Notes under the pieces: generated by a model
What the model was told of the DNA's origin: nothing
Databases searched by the model: none
The model's input: the letters and a program-made list of their open reading frames with translations, nothing else
Made by a program: the position numbers and the translations under genes
Source: Tribonema minus
Taxonomy: Eukaryota > Sar > Xanthophyceae > Tribonematales > Tribonemataceae
Length of the DNA stretch: 64,000 bases
NCBI GenBank assembly: GCA_017506865.1
Contig: JAFCMP010000044.1
Coordinates: 186,001 to 250,000, forward strand
Direction: 5' to 3'
Shown: piece by piece, positions 11,438 to 24,075 of the stretch
How positions within the stretch are numbered: the first letter of the stretch is position 1
Layout: each line of letters opens with the position of its first letter

Positions 11438-13228
11438 GTGTTTGTCATTGCTTCTCAGGCAGCGCCATGCAGTGAGATGCGTGCATGCTGGCTTGAGATT
11501 AACAACAGTGAGAACATTGTTTCACAGGCCGAGAAAGGCAGCATGTCGAGCACACGTTCCACCAGCATGTCGAGCACACATTCCACCAGCATGACAGTAT
11601 ATGCAGGTGTGCGACCCACAGCAGCAGCAGCAGCAGCTGCTCAGGCTGACAGACCAGGAGTGCCGCGTTCCATGGCGCGACCAGCGCCGCGGCGGCGCTT
11701 ACAATGCGAACACTCGCCAAGGCCCATATGCCGGCGGTAGCGCTCAGCGCTACCCGGCCCAAGTGTCGCTAACTACTATTCATTGAGCGCTGCGCATCCC
11801 AGCACACTCGCGCAGGGCCTATCAGCACCGGCAATGCTGCTTGGCAGCGCTACCGGCAGCGACCGGCTTCGCCGCACAACTTCCACCAGCTTTCAACCAC
11901 TTGGCGGGGCGCGTCACGGAGGGCAGCATCTACGAGTTCGAGCCCTCGGCGTACTTTGCGGTGCACCCGGGGCCCAGGCGCAGGCGGTGTGTGTGACCTG
12001 TGCTGCCCTAATGAGTTTGGAAAAGTTTGCTGCCTGGTCTGGATTTGCAGGCGGCACTGATATTGCGGAGGTAAGTTGCCTGGTTTGTGTCACGGGCGCA
12101 CAGCCAATCAGCTGCGCACCTGCGCGGACCGTGATCTTGGCGGTTGAGGCGAAGGTACATAGGGTCTTGGACGCAATTGTGCACCTGAACTCGTGCGCTG
12201 GGCGCAGTGTCATGCGAATCCGCGCGTAATGCCTGCTGTTGCGCAAACTGAAAGACCAGGACCCGTAAACGGCAAACGACTTAGAGCGGTCACAGCGCCA
12301 GCCGTGCTATAAGGCAATCAGGGGCGAGGGGCGTCACCTGCCAGTGGTCATGTTCAGGTGTCGGTCGAAGTTGAAGTTGCAGGTGTGCAGATGACGGTTA
12401 GGTTCCATGTCAGCGACAAGGTTGAGCTGCAATTTTCAATGAGCGGGGAGGTGCTGACCCGCATGCGTTCAGATATTTTGGGCAGCAAACTCCAATGCTC
12501 GTGCAGCACCCCGACAAGCCCGACAAGGCCGCAAAAGCGCTGAGCCCGCAGAACCTAGACATGATCAGGGACTCGTGGCGCAGCGCCAAATAGGGTGGTG
12601 GTAGCAGAGGTGCTGGTGTGCAGGGTGCGTTGTTATCTCACTTGCAGTGCTGCAGCTAGCACAGGAGCCGACGGTGTGTAGGTACGACTTCTTTGGCTCT
12701 CTGCCCGCTGAAGTGCTGCAGGAAAGCTCGTTAGTACTAATGATCGGGGAGGCGAGTCCGAAATTTGTGCCAGGCAAACTGTAAGGTGCAACACCTGCGC
12801 AGGAACGTGTAGAGGCACCAATTGAGTTGGACAGCTTGGTTGATGAGCGCATCATAATGTTGAGCAGTTGCCGCCCGAGGGCTGGGAGCTGGAATTGGTG
12901 CGCGCGTCCGCTGAAGCAGGCAGCGGCGCAGAGTGCGAGTCCGTAGACTCAGCCTCAGACTTGGTCACAAGCGCAGGTGAGGTATGTGACACAGCCAGAG
13001 ATGTCGAGCAAGTGGTGAGGTGCGCAGTTGAAGTTGACGCTTTAGATGAGGCGCCTGGGGAAGTTGAGGTTGGCAATACAGTAGAATGCCTGACTAGGTT
13101 GAGGTTGGCGCTTCAAGTTCAATCGGGTCGCCTGATGAAGTCGATGTAGCAGTTGGCGAGTAGGTAGATGAGGACAGGCGGCGCTCAGGACAATCCCCAA
13201 AGGGGGGGGCGTAGACTGGGTGGTGGTG
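11438..13228 (+). pseudogene. Degraded or multi-exon coding patch related to the upstream gene
   Basis: Several plus-strand stretches read like protein but change frame or meet stops. They include a Ser/Thr repeat opening (11541), an open frame at 11783-12229 whose second half resembles the C-terminus of the gene at 10231, and a segment near 12470-12590 interrupted by TAG. A segment at 12651-12860 is opened by TTGCAG and broken by TAA. An acidic frame at 12868-13149 ends at TAG and stays open to TGA near 13228. Two adjacent segments join in matching phase only if the TAG and TAA are read through, and a further one-base frame change occurs near 12865. This could be a decaying gene, a gene whose small introns I cannot resolve, or one using TAA/TAG as sense codons. 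Confidence 0.35.
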
Positions 13229-13797
13229 GCTGATTGCCACCCTGAGCGTTGAGGACTGATCACGGCGGTGGAGCGTGGTGAGTACTCTGACGTGCCAGAC
13301 AATGTTCGTGCAAGTCCCTAACCTCAAAAGAGGATGACTGAACTTCTACTTCTTGAACTTGTGTCAGCACGGTGCCTTGATTATCATCAGCACAGCAAGT
13401 CACCGTCGCAACGTAGCGTCGCTCGGCTCTGCAGGTGAGAAAGAGAGAGCACATGCTGTAGCAATCGCCGCTGACGCTGCCGATTGCCGCTCTGTCACGC
13501 ACAGGTATCTTTTATTCTCGTGCATGCACAGAATAAACAAGCTCCACCACCACCGTGTTGTACACGCACAGACCTGCATAGCGATGAAGGTTTAAGGTGC
13601 TATATTGTATCTGGTAGCCATACTTGTTTGCGCTCAACTCCCTGCACGTTTGCGTGCATGGCATTGCTATAGAAAAGCAAGTGCAGCAGCCGCTCATAAA
13701 ACAACCTTGCTAATATTACCTATCGTCCTGCCATCCTCCTTGGCACACTCTTGCAGGTGGCACAGCAGCAACGGGAGTGCGTGCACGCGCTAGCAGT

Positions 13798-14574
13798 ATG
13801 GGTCAGTACTACCTCCTGATCAACCTCATAGCGCGGGAGAAGATGCATGTATTTGCCAACGGGTTAAACTTTGGGTTCAACCCGTTTAGCACTGGTTCAA
13901 AGCTCGCAGAGCAGCTGTTCAATCTAGGGGTAAAGCCGCTTCTTGCCCTGGCCCTACTCAAGGCATCACCAGCGCCGCTAGGCCCGCTTTCAGTGCCACC
14001 TGGCTCCATCAATGGCGCAGCATTCCCTCTGTCTGCGCCCACCGGCCCCATGCACAGCGTGCTCAGCATGCTGAACCCGCGGTGGGGGTGCTGGGCGGGC
14101 GACCGGATCGTGTGTGTGGGGGATTACAGTGACTCTGTCGATTTCTTGACAAGCGAGGAGGAAGGCGAGCTTGCACGCGCCGGCAAAAATCTGTACCGCT
14201 ACGCTTCCGAGAACTACGCGGAGCGCTTCAACCAGATCAGCGAGTTTCTGGAGAACACGGAGGTGCTCAAGACGCTGCTACCCAGCGCGCACCACGTCGC
14301 GGTGAACCTGGACAAGCAGGAGTACCTGGATCCTGTTGCCTTCGGCAGCGGTAAGCACATTGCTGACTACTTCATGAAGGAAGACGGCCTCATGCAAGGC
14401 GTGCTCGCATGCCTGTTCTACTCCACGGGCGGCGGCGGCGGGGACATTGACGAAGTGCTTGAGGCGCATCGGTGGGCGGGCGACAGGCTGCAGATCATGG
14501 ACAAGGAGGAAATGCCCACGCACTTCAAGGACGCCAGCGCGGAGGTGCTGGAGCTGCTGGCCAAGTGCGATTGA
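13798..14574 (+). CDS. Uncharacterised 258-aa protein with an N-terminal MGQYYLLINL motif
   Basis: An uninterrupted frame of 258 aa, ATG 13798-13800 to TGA 14572-14574, with coding-type GC-rich third positions. The start MGQYYLLINL followed by the block WAGDRIVCVGDYSDS (about residues 100-114) is, as far as I recall, the hallmark of a family spread across fungi, protists and some bacteria with no known function. In those proteins a conserved Trp-Ala/Gly-Gly-Asp-Arg segment follows a variable low-complexity loop, as here (Pro/Gly/Ser-rich loop, residues 60-90). A Gly run (about 214-219) precedes a second segment containing HRWAGDRLQIM. No signal peptide or membrane segment is visible. Position 13798 is preferred over an in-frame ATG at 13777 because the conserved text starts there. 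Confidence 0.75.
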   Translation: MGQYYLLINLIAREKMHVFANGLNFGFNPFSTGSKLAEQLFNLGVKPLLALALLKASPAPLGPLSVPPGSINGAAFPLSAPTGPMHSVLSMLNPRWGCWAGDRIVCVGDYSDSVDFLTSEEEGELARAGKNLYRYASENYAERFNQISEFLENTEVLKTLLPSAHHVAVNLDKQEYLDPVAFGSGKHIADYFMKEDGLMQGVLACLFYSTGGGGGDIDEVLEAHRWAGDRLQIMDKEEMPTHFKDASAEVLELLAKCD

Positions 14575-16521
14575 GGACACGTTCATAACATTAGCAGCTG
14601 CCAGCACACGGCTGCAGCAACACTTGCATAGGCCATTCGATGCAGCAGCAGCACTGGAAGACGCACTCGGTAAGCGTGTCCAGCGGGCAATGCGTCTTGC
14701 GTGCGAGCATGAAGCTTTGTTAAGGTGCGCAAGACAGGTAGCAGTATGAGTATGGCCATTAACAATGAGTTCATGTGACTTTTCAAAAGAAAGTAGGTTG
14801 ATGCAGCCAGTGCCACCGTGTGCATGCAGCAGCCAACAACTGTCTTTCAGAGGCACACTGAAGCCCAGATCGCACACTGCAACAACACGACAAATGCAAA
14901 CCTTGCACAAATACATAGCACCAGTATCAAATCTGGTGATGTGCATCAATCAGTATACTGATGTCTGTGTCATCAATGTCCGTGCTTTTGTTGACGTGAA
15001 TGCCGGTGAGCATCTCTGGAGCTCCTGCAATGCGCTGCATGTTCTGCTCTCTTCCCCTACGCGTTCCTATGTAGGACTCCCCGCCGCCTGAAGGGCTATG
15101 ATGCTGCCGCAGTGTCATTTCCACTCTTCTCCTCAAATTGTAGCCCCATGTCATCAGCATCGTGCTCCTCGTGCCGAATGCATGTTTTGAGTCAAATTGT
15201 GCAAAAGCAAATCTTGGCTTGCAGCGTGCTGTCCTTGAGTTCTAGCTCGGCTTCCACTCCAATTGCTCATTGTACTTCAGCAGCGTAGGTCAGCTGATGT
15301 CCTTGTTCATGGTCGATGTCTACTCAATTACATTGGAATTTACCTGCATCCTCATCATCGTTGTCACTAAGCATTTGACGTTGCGGCTTTGCCAACGCTC
15401 AAATAAGCATTGAAGTGCTGCAGTGACGCAGACTGTGCAATGGATGCGCACACTGTTTGTACACCTGTGCGCTCGAAATGTCTTGCACCTTATGGATCAT
15501 CTTTTAGGTCACTGCACAGTGCTCAACTGCAACTTGTAATTTTTGACGTCCATTCAAAGAAGTGCTGTGCTGGCTGACTGGATTATTGCAGGCAACAGAT
15601 GATTGGTATACTTTGCGACATGACGACCTGGCAGAGATGTCTATGATTTTCCACGTGTGAGCAAAGCGCCATTAACAGCAGTTTCAACATCTGGTTGCAT
15701 CGTAGCTGGCGAAGCATACAGTCAGATACATTGCTATCTGAGACAACTCCCACCACCTGCATGCATGATGTGTCGGTTTGGAGTTTGCGGACGTTAGGAC
15801 AGCTGCAGTGAGGCAGAATGTGGATGAGCAGATTTGTTTTGGCACCTGTCTGCTTGCCATGTCATGCACTCATGGAGTGTCCTTGAACTTCTTTTGTCTG
15901 AAGAGCGCCATCACATTGTCATAAACCCTGGAGAGCTCGAGGCTCCCTCTTGCATAGATCCTTGCTCTCACCAATGTCCTTTACGACAAGGACTGTGGCC
16001 ACATATAACAATAAAGCAGAAGGTGATGCAATGCAATTCCAGGTAGGAGGCAGAAAAGCGCTGCAAATTCTGGTCATGACTGCAGACAAGCAGCAACCCC
16101 GCCAACTCCAAAACTTCTGCTTTGGCCCACATATTGTGCATGTAATGGTGGCTGCAAGGCGTGATGAGGGCGAGTCTGATTGCGAGGCACTTTTTGTGGA
16201 AAATTCAAGTTGCGTCTGCCCAGGGGGCTGGCATTTTGTCAGCAATCGTCTCAATGACATTGCAGGACTGATGTACCGATGGCTGCAACAGTGTAGGGCA
16301 GCCATTCGCACTTGGTGTTATGCATGCGGGCAGTGGGACCCACGCCGCGTGTTTATGAACACCATCACTGCCAGCACTGGACAGCAAGCAGACCCTCTGC
16401 ATGACAGCTGTGCCTGGAGCTCTGAGCTCAAGATTCTCCGTGCTTATGTACAGGATGAAACCGGGGTGTGATGTGCATGTCACTTGCTCGCTCTCTGGCC
16501 GCAACGGCGGTGACAGGCGCA
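14575..16521. other. Non-coding stretch
   Basis: I see no supported gene. Open frames here are short, AT-richer than the exons, and without convincing splice signals in phase. It may contain the 3' flank of the minus-strand gene ending at 16522. Confidence 0.45.
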
Positions 16522-17121
16522 TCAACCACTTCGAGTTAACGATTGAAGCAAGTGCGCCTGCGCTTTGCGCATACTCACAAACATGGACTCTACACGCGTG
16601 GAATTTGCTTCATCCAGCAAGCAGATGCCGGCCAGAGTGGGTGCGAAGGAGTATGGTAGAGCGTGCAGCACCCCAAGCCAGATACCTCCGCCAACCGCTG
16701 CAATGGAGCATCACTACAACCTGTTGCAGCATGGAGGTGCGCACACAGAGAAGCCAGAGTGAGGCGCATGAATCGGGGACGTTGGTGTTGCCGACAATGC
16801 GTTGACGCACATGACTGAACAGCAGTTGAACGCTTTGCATGAACACAGGCAGGCGCATGTGGTAGATCAGCAGTTCTAGAGTTTGTGCTTTCGCAATGGC
16901 AGGTGGTGAGTGGTGCACCTGCAGCTGATGCTGCCGCATACGCTGCTTGCAGGATCTCCTCGAGCTGAAACCTACAAGCCACGTCTTGTTGATGCTGGTT
17001 GACTTAACCTTGCAATAAGATTACTAAAAAGCAGCACACTGTCAACAGCCCCTCCACCTCTAGTAGACACTGCATGTGCCTGATAGCTGAGCAGTGCCGG
17101 TAGTACCTATCGTACACAAAG

Positions 17122-17313
17122 GTGCATACTAAGGCAGCTGCATCCACTTCTCGGTCAGTGGCTGACATCGTCATGCCTTCTGAAATGTGTTACGGGCAAG
17201 CATCAGACAGCTGGGCTTCCCTGGCCCCTGAAGGGTACTTCAGTTGCACCAACTGCAAGAACCCGTACACTGTGCACAAGGTCCTTAAATCCGTCCCCTC
17301 AGGGGCACATTAG
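17122..17313 (+). other. Short open frame with a Cys pair, antisense to an intron
   Basis: A 63-codon plus-strand frame ending CTNCKNPYTVHKV with a CxxC. It sits between exons of the minus-strand gene and has no partner exons in phase. It may be chance or the remnant of a mobile element. Confidence 0.15.
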
Positions 17314-18501
17314 AGTACCAGCGGTAGATGTCCTTTTATCAAATTCGCTTGCCAATGGGGCGTGGAATGCACCTGATGCAGCAAATGTACCTGTTACGCC
17401 AAGGAAACACTTGCAAGCGGTTCTTGTACCTGTCGGTCCAGGCTTGGCAGCTGAGGACTGCGGAACAGCAACCTATCCCCTGCCTCGCGGGCCGCCAACC
17501 CCAGCAGCATTGCGAGCACAGTGCCTGCTACGCAGGAGCCGCCAGCGAACAGCAGCGCTACGCGCGGCAACACCAGCTGTGGAGCACTGATGCGATGCCA
17601 AACCCGGGTGCGCAACATGCCCCAAGGCACTGCCAGTGCCGCTGCAGCGCGTATGGCCTGCGGCCAGCAAGTGGCAGCAGCACTGTGAGGATGCCTGAGC
17701 ATCTGTTGTTCAGGCACTGCGCACAGTAGAGTTGGCATGGCCGTGCGTTCCGCACCGCCGGAGCAGCCACCACCCCGCGACGGCTTGAATGCTGATAGGA
17801 ATCAGTCAGCAACCACACACTGTCCGCAGCTGTCACCTTCTCCATGCCTGACTGTAGTAGCTGGCATGCCTGATCGCAGCACACTCTGTATCACCAAGAG
17901 CATCTCCGTCTCAGATACACACTTCGCCGGCCTATTGTGGTTGTACATGCCGCACATGCTATACACGTGCCAACACACTGTAGTAATCAGAATGGGACCC
18001 ACGAACATGGTATCACTACCAGGCTAGTGATCACTTCTGATAAGTTGACATCACACCTTGACATTTATACTACTTCGAAGTACATGAGCAGTGATCCGCA
18101 TCAGACTGAGTCGCATGCTAAGGCTTTCAAGACTATGGGACCTCTTTTGTAGAACCTCTCTCATGCATATCTGGCTGCAAGAAGGTGTGATAGATCAATA
18201 GCTATTGGCGCTGAATATTGATTGCCTCACAACCTACTGTGAATCATCAAAAGGTTGTCGTAAAAACAGTGTGAAATTACGTGAAGAGCATGGTTTCTTG
18301 AAGATTCACAATAGCCAAGGTTGCAATCCCATTTCTAACCCAAAACCAAGCTGTGCCCGAGTGCACTAAACAAAAGGTTATCCTAAGGTGTATTTTTGTT
18401 ATGTGTTGCAGTTGAGGCCCGCTCGTTGAAGTCAGGCTCAACAATGGCACTCTACCACCAAGTGAGGTTGTAGCACAGAGATAAAGCACTGCAAGCTGGT
18501 A

Positions 18502-21500
18502 AAATCTTTAATAATTAAGCCAAGCGGTTGAGAGCACCTTGCAATCCGTCTTGATGATGCTGCAAGTTGACCTCTTACATAGAGTACCTATGCGCAAATC
18601 ACAGCTCGAGTGCCATGTGTGCCACACCATATATACTAAGGCACTTACGGCTAACCATCCCTTGTCACCTAGAGCTCTACGATCTTTTGATTCGTTTTCA
18701 TATACTATAATACTACACCTGGTGGTCCATTGCTGCGTAATTTTATCGGTTGAATGCTCTGTTGAGCATATTCTATCCAACACATCATCAAATCATCATA
18801 TTACGAAATAATTCAAGGCATGCTGTGAAGGTTGGTTTTTGTCAAAACCTTGCCATTACATCTCGCAGCTTAATAAGCACTTCACAATTTAGTGGTTTTG
18901 GGCGGAACAAGTTGCAAATATTTACTCACATCAATGTCGCAATCCGTGCGCCAGCTTCCCGTTGAGTATCGCAAACTGTTCAGCATCTTCTGCAGTGTCG
19001 CTAGGTTGTCTTCATTGAATGATAGTGCTGGAGTTGGAACGCAGCGCTCTGTGTCAGAACGCTCTGTGTCAGAATGCTCAGGGGACTCTGTGACCGAGGC
19101 TTGCCTCAGAAAGCTGGTGGCCGTTTGTCTGCAAGAGAAGTGTAACAGCAAGGCAAACCATGACGTTTGACGGCAAATGCGTAGATGATTTTGAGGTCGT
19201 CCTGAAACTTGCCCTCACTCTGAGCCTGCCTCTATCACACCTGCCGCATTCAGATTTCATGACAGAGTGCTGATGAACTGCGGCCAGCGCGAAAGTGTCT
19301 GGGGTGACAAGAAGACAAAATCCGTTCAAATGCAATTTCTTCGGAGTTCTCCCACAATCAGGCAACTACTTCCAGCATCATATGAGTTGAGGGACATCAT
19401 GCCACCATATGCGCCTATATATAATGCCATATCTGCTGCTCTTCTAAATTACTCATCTGCGCACACAGGTCATCCCAGCACGTCTGCAGCCTCGTAGACT
19501 GTTAAAAATGGTTGCGGCATACCTGCCTACATGGCCAGTAGCTGAGCTCAATGCGCCTACCCACATCACTACTTGAACATGGTAAACACCACTATCAGCT
19601 TCAACGAAGCAAATAGCGCACTGCAACTACCCTCATTGCCTTGCCACTGTTACTGGCATGAGCAGCAAGCTGGTGGGGGCTTCGCCATCGCCAGTCAAGC
19701 TTACTTAGATTCTTTATCAGGCATCACTGACTGATGCACAGTGACATCGTGAGTGTCTGTGATGACATCATTTCAGTGGCATCGCGCGATGCGGTGCACC
19801 TCACTCAAGGGTCCCAATCAAGCCTGGAGTCAATCTGCTGCGGCTGCAGCCCTGCTTTCTGTCACTTCAAGTGCTCCCACCCATCTACCCACCACGTGAC
19901 ATAGGGCAGTTTTTATGGCACCTGTGCGTCAGACAGTGGGTATACACTGATTGCTGCTGCCTGTGATGCCCGGACGCAACATGCATTAGGCATTCTGCAG
20001 AGGCATTTCAGATGATAACGCTCATGGACCTCTCACAATCAGCGTTCAAGGCACCTTCTACCCGCATGGGCACTACCCCGAATGGTGAGTCAAATGCTCA
20101 ACTATCATATGTTCAAGCAAACTTCAAATTTCCCAAGCCCGCAAGTTAGGATCAAGATAATGATCTGACAGTTAGGTATCGTATTGGCATGTAGCACAGA
20201 GGTGCCATGTTTGGCACAAGGTGACGCAAATACTACACGCCAGCTGGCCGGCTTTGCAGGCTCCATGCATGTCCATGATTGAATAAATGCAGTACCATTA
20301 GGGACTCAAATGCCAAGTGAGTCACATCACCAGCGCTTTGGTTAGCAATGCTACTGTAGTTCGAGCCACATCACCTGGTCCAGTAGGCAAGGCAGACAGT
20401 GACGCCTGCATCTGATTTTGTGCAGGCCATCCTTCATTTGCCACATGTCAACAAAGTCAAGTTTCCTCAATGCAACAAAGACAAGTTTCCTCACTGCCAA
20501 GGTGAGCCTTGTGGGCAAGCATGGTGGCTGTAGGCCTTGTATATGCTGCGAGACTCAAACACGGTTGTCGTCACAATGCAGAGTCACACGGTTTTCTGAA
20601 GAATGTTTGAAGGCAGTACATTGAGTGGGGCATCAATCCAAATGCAGATTATGAAGCGAACCAACTGAAGGCGTGCACGTTGTTGGCCACCACCGCTGAA
20701 GTGAGAACATCTTTGACCCCATTGTCAGGCTGGCTTGAGGTAAGGAGAAGAATCAGGACCAACTATAATCCAAAGCAATTTGCATTCAGACATCGGTGTC
20801 AAATGAGATCATATTGCTGCATGGCTGCTGTCCACAACAGTGGTTCTCACAGCGGGATGTGCCTACTTCTGTAGTAGCCTGGCCATCAGAATGCATCCCT
20901 GCCGAGATCTGCTCTCACCTTAATGCTGATTCTGCAATCTTCTGTGTAGCTCCAGGCCTGTTCGAAGTTGTTATAGTTCCCAGCGCATAGATGACATGGT
21001 GGGTCATCAGGAGGGCCTCTGTATCTGGTGAACGCGACAGTGCCAACAGCAGCGTGCACGCTGCCTGCTTGAACCTCTGCCACATCAGCAACGCAGGGAT
21101 TGCACCAGGAGCATTGATCAGAGCAATATGTAGGTTAGGTTGTGTGGTCTACATTAATGCAGTGGTGCAGTGTGCTGCGCCATGGGGATGCATGAGGAGT
21201 TTGCACAGAGTGACGCCTTCAAATTGTAGCGTTGATGATCACATGGCGCAATGCCATGTAGCTCAAGCAGCTCCACATTCACATTGTGCGCCTCTCTACT
21301 AGTAGTACTTCATCACAAGACATCACGAGTCTGAAGTGGTATGTGACATTGCAAGTAGTGCCACTTGGGACTGCAGTGGCAAATGCAGGTTCACTTGGAA
21401 TGCACTCTTAGACTACAAGACATAGCTTTCACCGTGTCTATACACAATCCTTTTTTGCCCTTTGCTGCAGCGTTGCACATGTTAGCGTGTTGCATACGAA

Positions 21501-22560
21501 GCAACAATTTGTGAATAGTAATAGCAGTACCAGTATTCTGTTGTGCTTTGATATTGAGGCCAGCATGGACCGTGGCTGACAGTGGGCCCACTGGTGGTAA
21601 AAAAGTTGCAATGTCAACGACCGATATGGAATGAAGCACTTTGACGTGTTTGCGTCCTTCTTAATTACGCATGCTGCCATATGGACAATACAGGCAGTCA
21701 GCAAGTGTCGTGGCATAGTCGTGCTGTTGTACTTTGCGATGGCAAATGCTGTTTTTGACGCTACCAGTACATTAAAGTCGAGGGCCAAATGGGCTGCAAG
21801 AGACAGTAAAACCACAGCTACAACTGTAGCAGGATTGGTCAAAGTATGTAGGTTGCAAGTGGCAGCAGAGTCACGGATAAAGATATGATTCATCAAAAAA
21901 GCAATCAGTTAAGGCTGAGCAGCTGTAGGTTGAGGACCACTTTGGAGTGCGCTTCTGGACCAACAATAAGCTGAGGCAGTGTTCAGACTGTTCGAGCTCG
22001 GATGTCGACCACTGCCTGACAAAGGCAGCGCCATATAAGCCTCAGCTGGCTGGCTGGTGACCTGCAAGTTGCCATCACGTACTCTTGCATTTAAGGATGG
22101 GCCCGTATGGACTGCAAAACACTGGGCACTCTCTTAAGGACGTTGCGCATGACTTATAGTTTGCCCCGATACGCTGTGTTGTACGCTCTGCAGGGTGTTC
22201 CATGATAAACTTTCGGATTCTCAGCCTCACGAAACACTCAATAGCCTGCGCTGGAGCCGAAATGTGCGGCAATGCAAGCGACTGCGAATGCACCAACTGT
22301 TTTTCACCCAGCACACGCTCCAGGGTCTCTGTGGCGGTGCATCTTCCCTGAATTTACGGTAGCACCTTCGCTATCTATGGCGGGTGCTGCTGTCACTGTG
22401 ATTTTGGGTGCAGGCGGGGACCCACAGAGCTATGGCAGCAAGCCCACGTCGGTTGTTGGTCCAGTCCAATCAATTCATGGTGGGCCTCGAGGCTTCAGAC
22501 ATTGGTGTCAGGGGCTCTGCTCGCACACATGGCATGTTCAGGGCCTGACGTCATTTTAAT
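18502..22560. other. Large introns of the left tandem copy
   Basis: Apart from the exon at 18930-19128, this stretch shows no protein-like text on either strand except a minus-strand hydrophobic frame at 21630-21860. That frame is Ala/Leu/Val-rich and could be a diverged exon 3 of the tandem gene, but its splice sites do not fit the expected phase. Base composition is AT-richer than the exons. Confidence 0.35.
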
Positions 22561-23582
22561 TGGGTACACACACATTTCTGCAAGAAATTTCCGGGGGAGG
22601 GGGGGCGGGGCTCACCTGTAGCGTACCATCCATTGGATGCAGTTCATACCACGGCACGCTCGCGCGCGCTTTCTGGTGCATAAAGTGCACCGCTATCAGT
22701 GCGACTGCCGCCTGCTGAGTCAGGTGCGCCATGGCGATTGGGTCCAGCGCAGTCAGCGCGTCTTTGTGGCCTGGTAGAGAAGAGGCATTCAAAAATGCGC
22801 GCAGTGCAAGAGCAGTCGAGTCAGGAGGGCGCTGCATACCTTGCTACCCTGAAGCATTCGATATGATTGCAGTGCTCAGCATGTCTGACGGTGTGTGGTG
22901 TCTGATGCTGTCGCATTTGATTGCCGCAGTCCGCTGGTGACTGCCCTATGTGCCCACAGTGCATAGCACCTGGTCAAGATGTGGTGCGGTGAATGCAAAT
23001 GACAGCAGGCAATGTCCCCAGCAGCCGTTGGTGTACATGTATGCATGAGCTTGCAGAAATGTCAAGTGCAGCCACACACAACGTGCCCAGAGCGAATGTC
23101 TCACAGCTGCTGACGGTGGTGGGATCAGTCGAAAACCGCTCTCCAGCTACCGATGAGCATGCTGCAATCCTGCATGTCGTGTGCATTGCATCTGACTGTG
23201 CTCCCATGATGGTCAATGCCAGGACTTAAAAAGCGGTTTTGTGTGCACAAGACAGACAGTAAGAGGGGCAGCGCAACCACACCAAGCCACCCAGGTACAC
23301 CACAAAACCTGACCGCGAGGTTCGTACTGTGGTGAGGACACACACGTTGGCAACAAGCTGTCCCTGTTGAGAAACTGAGGTCGAGGTTGACCTCAAAAAC
23401 GTGCAACTCAGTGACACCGAGAAACCCAAGAGCACATGGACGCCATGAGCACAGACTTCACATTGGCAAGAAGCGTCCAACAGGACATGCTACACGATGG
23501 TCAAATGAAACAGCACCTTCTTGCAGCAGCTGAGCAATGGCTGTGAGCGCTGCGGTAGCGCCCACCAGTTGAAGATGCCACT

Positions 23583-23790
23583 GCTTCCACTGCTGCTGCT
23601 GCTGCTGCTGCTGCTCTTGCTGGTGCTTTTGAAGCCGATGTTGCTGGTGCTGCTGCTCCTGCTGCTGATGCTGTTGCTCGTGTGGCGCCAGTTCCTGCTG
23701 CTGTTGTGGCTCCTGCTGCTGTTGTGGCGCCATTTGCTGCTGCTCTACTGGCACCGGCTGCTGTTGCTGCTCCTGCTGCTGTTCATACCG
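23583..23790. repeat. CTG/CAG-rich imperfect trinucleotide repeat encoding polyglutamine
   Basis: A dense, interrupted (CTG)n on the plus strand reads as CAG (Gln) in the minus-strand exon. It makes up the Gln-rich insert that distinguishes exon 1 of the left copy (559 nt) from the right copy (328 nt). The difference, 231 nt, is a multiple of three. Confidence 0.8.
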
Positions 23791-24075
23791 CTCCTGATCC
23801 TGCTGATCTGCAGCTGCATATTTATCTGCCCCCCACACTTTCAATTCCGCATCGAGCTGAGCGCTGGCAGCATGCACCAGAGCGGCTGGCAGTGCTGTGT
23901 TGCTTGCAACAACGCTGGCAGGGTGCCGTGTCACAAGATCAGCAGGTGCACAGCTGAGCGTAATGGTGGTCGTGTCGGCACTGCCGATGCTGTCCTGAAT
24001 CAGCTTCGGTGCATCCCGCTCGACGCAGGCGGCGGTGGCGTCCAGTGGCCAAGCACGGTCGAGGGTTGCCACAAG

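Larger units (their letters stand above)
16522..24075 (-). pseudogene. Left tandem copy of a helical-repeat/membrane gene, frameshifted in its last exon
   Basis: Exons, in transcription order, are 24075-23517, 22770-22616, (one missing), 19128-18930, 17657-17430 and 16720-16522. They align with exons 1, 2, 4, 5 and 6 of the gene at 26467-32000 and have the same phases. Shared landmarks are LVATL...QLLQE (exon 1), xALTxxxPIAxxxLTQ (exon 2), YSTGSW (exon 4), LAVPWG and PSLDRQ (exon 5), and LALPYS-type text (exon 6). Helix-rich, armadillo-like text occupies exons 1-2 and hydrophobic segments occupy exons 5-6, suggesting a membrane-anchored helical-repeat protein; I do not recognise the family. 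Exon 1 carries a Gln-rich insert of about 77 codons. The last exon has a 2-bp deletion near 16706 that changes the frame relative to both other copies. I could not identify exon 3, nor any 5' exon upstream of 24075. Confidence 0.6.
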
